From Scatosoma sp045643825 (GTDB lineage: Bacteria; Bacillota; Clostridia; Christensenellales; Borkfalkiaceae), in contig JAZRFV010000066.1 in the NCBI GenBank assembly GCA_045643825.1, positions 1-24,792 on the forward strand: DNA of 24,792 bases. Reading direction: 5' to 3'. Below the pieces are notes generated by a model that made no database searches, had not been told where the DNA came from, and saw only the letters and a list, made by a program, of their open reading frames with translations. This document shows, in pieces, positions 22,075 through 24,792 of this stretch (positions are counted from its first letter, which is position 1; every line of letters begins with the position of its first letter). Both the position numbers and the translations under genes were made by a program.

Positions 22075-22926
22075 TCAAAAACACTCGAATGCACCTTCCA
22101 AGGTGATTTCTTCCGCCTCGTCTTCATAAGCATAGGTCTTTTTTGTTGCCGTAAAACGTCCTTGCAGAGGCGCAACCTTCACCTCGCCTGCCAAATACAT
22201 CTCAATCAATTCCTTTTTACGACACCGTCTTTGACGCACCACCGAGGACACATAGAGGATACACGAACCAAAAAATAGCAACACAAACAACAACCCTATA
22301 TCGTAGCATACCTGCCCTACCTTCAAGCGAAGCGGTTCGATAAAGGTAAGCGGTCCGCTGTTGAGAATGTTGAAATAGTTCGTCTCCAAGGAATACGCAC
22401 AAATCAGCGTTACACAATAGTAAATGGTAAAGCATCCCACCCATACCAAAGCATCCTTCTTTTGCGGTTTGTAGCGTTTAAACGCAATCGTCAACAGCAG
22501 ATACAAAATTACGAGATGATGGAAGATAAAGCTGTGCGCCGTGAAATAGTTTTCAAAAATATTATCACAATCGGGTAAAATACTACCAGGGTAGCTATAC
22601 ATTGCCGCGCAAAGGTAGAAGGTCGCTACGAACGATATATTCCGCATGGTCAAATGCAGTTTCCCTTTAGAGAATTCCGCAATGAAAAACCAAATGAAAT
22701 AGGTACTGCAAAAATGCAGGGGCACATGCCAAAGATTATACCCTTGTCGAATGGAAATGATTTGCTTTGCCACCTCGCCTATCAGCAATATCAAGGCAAT
22801 TATCTTAAAGGGAATGCCTTGCGCCGCCTCACCCTTATTGCGTAGCAATAACCATAGCAAAAATGTAATTATAAGCAAAATACAAAGGGTACGTGGTATC
22901 ACCACTTTTTCCACATCCGTATACAT
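22075..22926 (-). CDS. YwaF-like (TIGR02206-type) integral membrane protein
   Basis: A 283-aa protein with about six or seven membrane helices: CILLIITFLLWLLL, IIALILLIGEVA, TYFIWFFIAEF, FVATFYLCAAMY, HLVILYLLLTIAF, WVGCFTIYYCVTLIC and GLLFVLLFFGSCILYV. Motifs WHVPLHFCSTYF and AHSFIFHHLVILYL match my memory of the YwaF family, whose function is unknown. The C-terminal 50 residues are soluble, basic then acidic (RQRRCRKKELIEMYL... EDEAEEITLEGAFECF), and unlike a typical YwaF end. The start is ATG 22926 with AGGAG upstream. It begins 9 bp after the nrnA stop and so is probably co-transcribed with the infB group, where truB or ribF is more usual. Confidence 0.75.
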   Translation of the reverse strand: MYTDVEKVVIPRTLCILLIITFLLWLLLRNKGEAAQGIPFKIIALILLIGEVAKQIISIRQGYNLWHVPLHFCSTYFIWFFIAEFSKGKLHLTMRNISFVATFYLCAAMYSYPGSILPDCDNIFENYFTAHSFIFHHLVILYLLLTIAFKRYKPQKKDALVWVGCFTIYYCVTLICAYSLETNYFNILNSGPLTFIEPLRLKVGQVCYDIGLLFVLLFFGSCILYVSSVVRQRRCRKKELIEMYLAGEVKVAPLQGRFTATKKTYAYEDEAEEITLEGAFECF

Positions 22927-22935
22927 ACCAAACTC

Positions 22936-23904
22936 CTACTCTAAATATTGTGAAACGGTATAACTCAAGCGATCTAAAACGTCTTCCAAATCGCCAAACA
23001 GCATACACCCTGCCGCACGCACGTGACCACCGCCACCATACGTACCAGCCAAACGATTAACGTCTGCATACGATTTTGACCGCAAGGAAATCTTGTACTG
23101 TCCCTTTTTTATCTCCAACAGAGAAGCGGCAATCTCCACCGTATCCACGTTTAGAGGAAAATCAACGAAGCCCTCGGTCATCCCCGCGTCCGCACCGCAA
23201 TCTTCCATATTCTTCTTCGTTACGACAATCACCGCGAAACGGCTGTCGTGGTAAAAACGCATCCCACCCATCGTCTTTGCATACAAGCTGGCACGGGCCT
23301 TGGGTTGGCGCTTAAACAACATGTAGTTGTAATGGGAAATATCCGCACCTGCCTTGACGAGCTTTGCCGCAAGCAACAAGGTTTCTTCCTTCACGTCGTC
23401 GTGGGAGAAGTTCCCCGAGTCCGTCAATAGTCCCAAAAGCAAATATTCCGCCGTTTTTTTGTCAAATGGAGCACCCAGGTATTCGACGAGCGTTGCAATA
23501 TGCATACAATTCGCCGCGCAATCCTGCACGAAATTATACTTTGCAAAACGGGTATTCGACACGTGATGATCAATATTCACCGTATCAATTTTCTTGCGTT
23601 TCGCAAGGAAAAACCATTCCGACAGCTCTCCCAAGCGTTGTTCGTCGCTACAATCGAGGACAACGACCAAATCAAACTCCCCTTGTGGCTTTTTCGACAC
23701 CTTTTCCATCCCTTCCACGAAGGATAAATTGGAAGGAATATCCGATTCATCGCATACCTGGTTAGGGATATTGAGAAAATCGAGTGCCGTTGAAAGCGCA
23801 AGTGCGCCGCCAAGCGCATCCCCATCTGGGCGCGAATGCGACGTAATCAGCACGCGTTTTGCTTGCTTAATTCTACTTGCTATTTGTTGCAACGTACACT
23901 CCAT
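22936..23904 (-). CDS. nrnA: DHH-family phosphoesterase, NrnA-like (nanoRNase / pAp phosphatase)
   Basis: Degrades short oligoribonucleotides and can hydrolyse pAp to AMP. The product is 322 aa. DHH domain motifs are ITSHSRPDGDALGGALAL, LVVVLDCSDEQRLGEL, NIDHHVSN and LLTDSGNFSH, which supply the Mn2+ ligands. The C-terminal DHHA1 domain ends GTYGGGGHVRAAGC. ATG 23904 is preferred: GGAG lies six bases upstream at 23911-23914, and the protein then begins like its family. The in-frame ATG at 23916 has no well-placed site. It follows rbfA, the conserved infB-rbfA-nrnA order. The codons at 23751-23760 carry the CGCATACCTG core in antisense. Confidence 0.93.
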   Translation of the reverse strand: MECTLQQIASRIKQAKRVLITSHSRPDGDALGGALALSTALDFLNIPNQVCDESDIPSNLSFVEGMEKVSKKPQGEFDLVVVLDCSDEQRLGELSEWFFLAKRKKIDTVNIDHHVSNTRFAKYNFVQDCAANCMHIATLVEYLGAPFDKKTAEYLLLGLLTDSGNFSHDDVKEETLLLAAKLVKAGADISHYNYMLFKRQPKARASLYAKTMGGMRFYHDSRFAVIVVTKKNMEDCGADAGMTEGFVDFPLNVDTVEIAASLLEIKKGQYKISLRSKSYADVNRLAGTYGGGGHVRAAGCMLFGDLEDVLDRLSYTVSQYLE

Positions 23905-23924
23905 ACTTTTCTCCATAAAAACAC

Positions 23925-23950
23925 AATTTCCCCTCTTGCGAGGGGGAATT
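23925..23950 (-). terminator. Hairpin between rbfA and nrnA, possible weak terminator or leader
   Basis: AATTTCCCCTC (23925-23935)/GAGGGGGAATT (23940-23950) is an 11-bp stem with one mismatch. On the minus strand it is closed by GCAA (a GNRA loop) and followed by GTGTTTTT, just before the nrnA ribosome binding site. It could attenuate read-through from infB-rbfA into nrnA or stabilise the processed upstream mRNA. Confidence 0.5.
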
Positions 23951-23980
23951 TTGCGCCATTGAGTGGGAAACCCCTCTCTA

Positions 23981-24358
23981 TTATTGCTCGTCCGTCGTTT
24001 CAGGCGTGGAATAGCTGATTTTCTTAAACAGCTCGTCCATTTTTGCGCCGTATACCATACTGCCGTCTACACGGAAGGTAAGGGCGGGTACGGTACGCAT
24101 ACGCATTACCTGGGACAGCTGGTGACGGATAAAGCCTGCGCTTTCTTGCAGTACCGCAAGCGAACGCTTGCTTTCCTCTTCACCCGTACCGTAAATACTT
24201 ACGTAAACGATTGCCGTCTTCAAATCGGGCGCAACGTCCACCTCCGTAATGGATACCATACCCTTTAAGCCAGGCATTCTATCCTTTTGCATACGGATAA
24301 TTTCGCTGATTTCCTTTTGATATTCACCGTTCAAACGGGAGGTTCTCGACACCTTCAT
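23981..24358 (-). CDS. rbfA: 30S ribosome-binding factor RbfA
   Basis: Assists late maturation of the 30S subunit and 16S rRNA 5' end processing. The product is 125 aa. Motifs are RTSRLNGEYQKEISEIIRM at the N-terminus, VSITEVDVAPDLKTAIVYVSIYG in the KH-like fold, and GFIRHQLSQVMRMRTVPALTFRVDGSM, the conserved RbfA block. The start is ATG 24358. It overlaps the infB stop as TAATG, indicating translational coupling, with GAAGG a few bases upstream and a GGAGG further back. The frame is open upstream but that stretch is infB read out of frame. Confidence 0.95.
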   Translation of the reverse strand: MKVSRTSRLNGEYQKEISEIIRMQKDRMPGLKGMVSITEVDVAPDLKTAIVYVSIYGTGEEESKRSLAVLQESAGFIRHQLSQVMRMRTVPALTFRVDGSMVYGAKMDELFKKISYSTPETTDEQ

Positions 24359-24792
24359 TATGCCTTCAATTCCTCCGTGATATAACATTCGATGATATCG
24401 CCGATACGGATTTCGTTGAAACCTTCGATTGCACAACCACATTCGTAGCCGTGTGCAACTTCCTTCACGTCATCCTTGAAGCGTTTAAGCTGCTTAACGC
24501 CGCCTTCACAGATCATGATATCTTCACGATAGATACGAAGCTTACCGCCACGAACAATCTTACCATCCGTAACGTAGCAACCTGCAATCGTACCAAGGCC
24601 CGTGATGTTGAAGGTCTGACGAACTTCGCATTTACCCGTAAGAACTTCTTTAAGTTTAGGTGCGAGCATACCCTTAAGAGCCGCTTCCATATCATCCAAC
24701 AACTCGTAAATGATACGGTAGCTACGCACGTCTACCTTCGATTGTTCAGCAAGTTTCTTCGCCTTTGCATCGGGACGAACGTTGAAACCGAT
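24358..24792 (-). CDS. infB: Translation initiation factor IF-2, C-terminal 144 residues (5' part outside window)
   Basis: IF-2 is the GTPase that brings initiator tRNA to the 30S subunit. The frame is open to the window edge and reads IGFNVRPDAKAKKLAEQSKV, the end of domain III/start of domain IV. It continues through SYRIIYELLDDMEAALKGML, EVRQTFNITGLGTIAGCYVT, DGKIVRGGKLRIYRED and LKRFKDDVKEVAHGYECG to the usual C-terminus. No start codon is in the window; the GTG at 24729 is an internal valine. The stop TAA overlaps the rbfA ATG. The preceding nusA-ylxR-infB genes would be expected just beyond the right edge. Confidence 0.96.
   Translation of the reverse strand: MGFNVRPDAKAKKLAEQSKVDVRSYRIIYELLDDMEAALKGMLAPKLKEVLTGKCEVRQTFNITGLGTIAGCYVTDGKIVRGGKLRIYREDIMICEGGVKQLKRFKDDVKEVAHGYECGCAIEGFNEIRIGDIIECYITEELKA

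Overview
The window looks like a chromosomal segment from an uncultured Gram-positive anaerobe of the Clostridia. The evidence is the gene order secG-rnr-smpB, infB-rbfA-nrnA and cdaA-lysC, the Firmicutes-type NrnA, CdaA and monofunctional aspartokinase, strong A/G-rich Shine-Dalgarno sites (several GTG/TTG starts) and near-consensus TTGACA/TATAAT promoters. Base composition is near balanced. The exact family cannot be named from sequence alone; a Christensenellales-like lineage is a guess. No rRNA, tRNA, tmRNA, CRISPR array, transposase, integrase or phage gene was seen.

Layout. 1-7.0 kb (+ strand): the end of tpiA, then a 367-bp spacer with a terminator-like hairpin and a tandem 126-bp repeat, then gpmI (glycolysis), secG (protein export), rnr and smpB (RNA quality control), and a two-gene unit of an HTH protein and a von Willebrand A protein. 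7.0-10.0 kb: short single-gene units: a nitrilase-fold protein without the expected catalytic residues (-), a 29-aa DUF3789-like membrane microprotein (+), a NahK-like sugar kinase (-) and a lipoprotein polysaccharide deacetylase (+), separated by well-formed, often bidirectional terminators. 10.1-13.3 kb (-): one operon, cdaA (c-di-AMP synthase), a 34-aa membrane peptide resembling only the N-terminal anchor of CdaR, aspartokinase, and an esterase. 13.4-16.1 kb (-): holA (clamp-loader delta) and a ComEC-like channel without its metallo-beta-lactamase domain. 16.2-21.9 kb (-): one 1884-aa DUF4011/SF1 helicase/nuclease-like/DUF3320 protein with its own promoter, a leader palindrome and a terminator. 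22.0-24.8 kb (-): infB (partial), rbfA, nrnA (DHH phosphoesterase) and a YwaF-like membrane protein.

How the genes work together. Most are housekeeping: central glycolysis, Sec export, ribosome rescue and RNA decay, c-di-AMP signalling, replication and translation initiation. The accessory candidates are the HTH-vWA pair, the giant helicase and the pseudo-nitrilase.

The least explained signals are: (a) the tandem 126-bp element abutting the gpmI ribosome binding site; (b) a dispersed 15-20 bp sequence with core CGCATACCTG, found between genes and inside a lipoprotein gene, whose 10-bp core also recurs in other genes in several reading frames; (c) the minimal CdaR-like peptide; and (d) perfect palindromes at the holA promoter and in the leaders of the helicase and cdaA genes.
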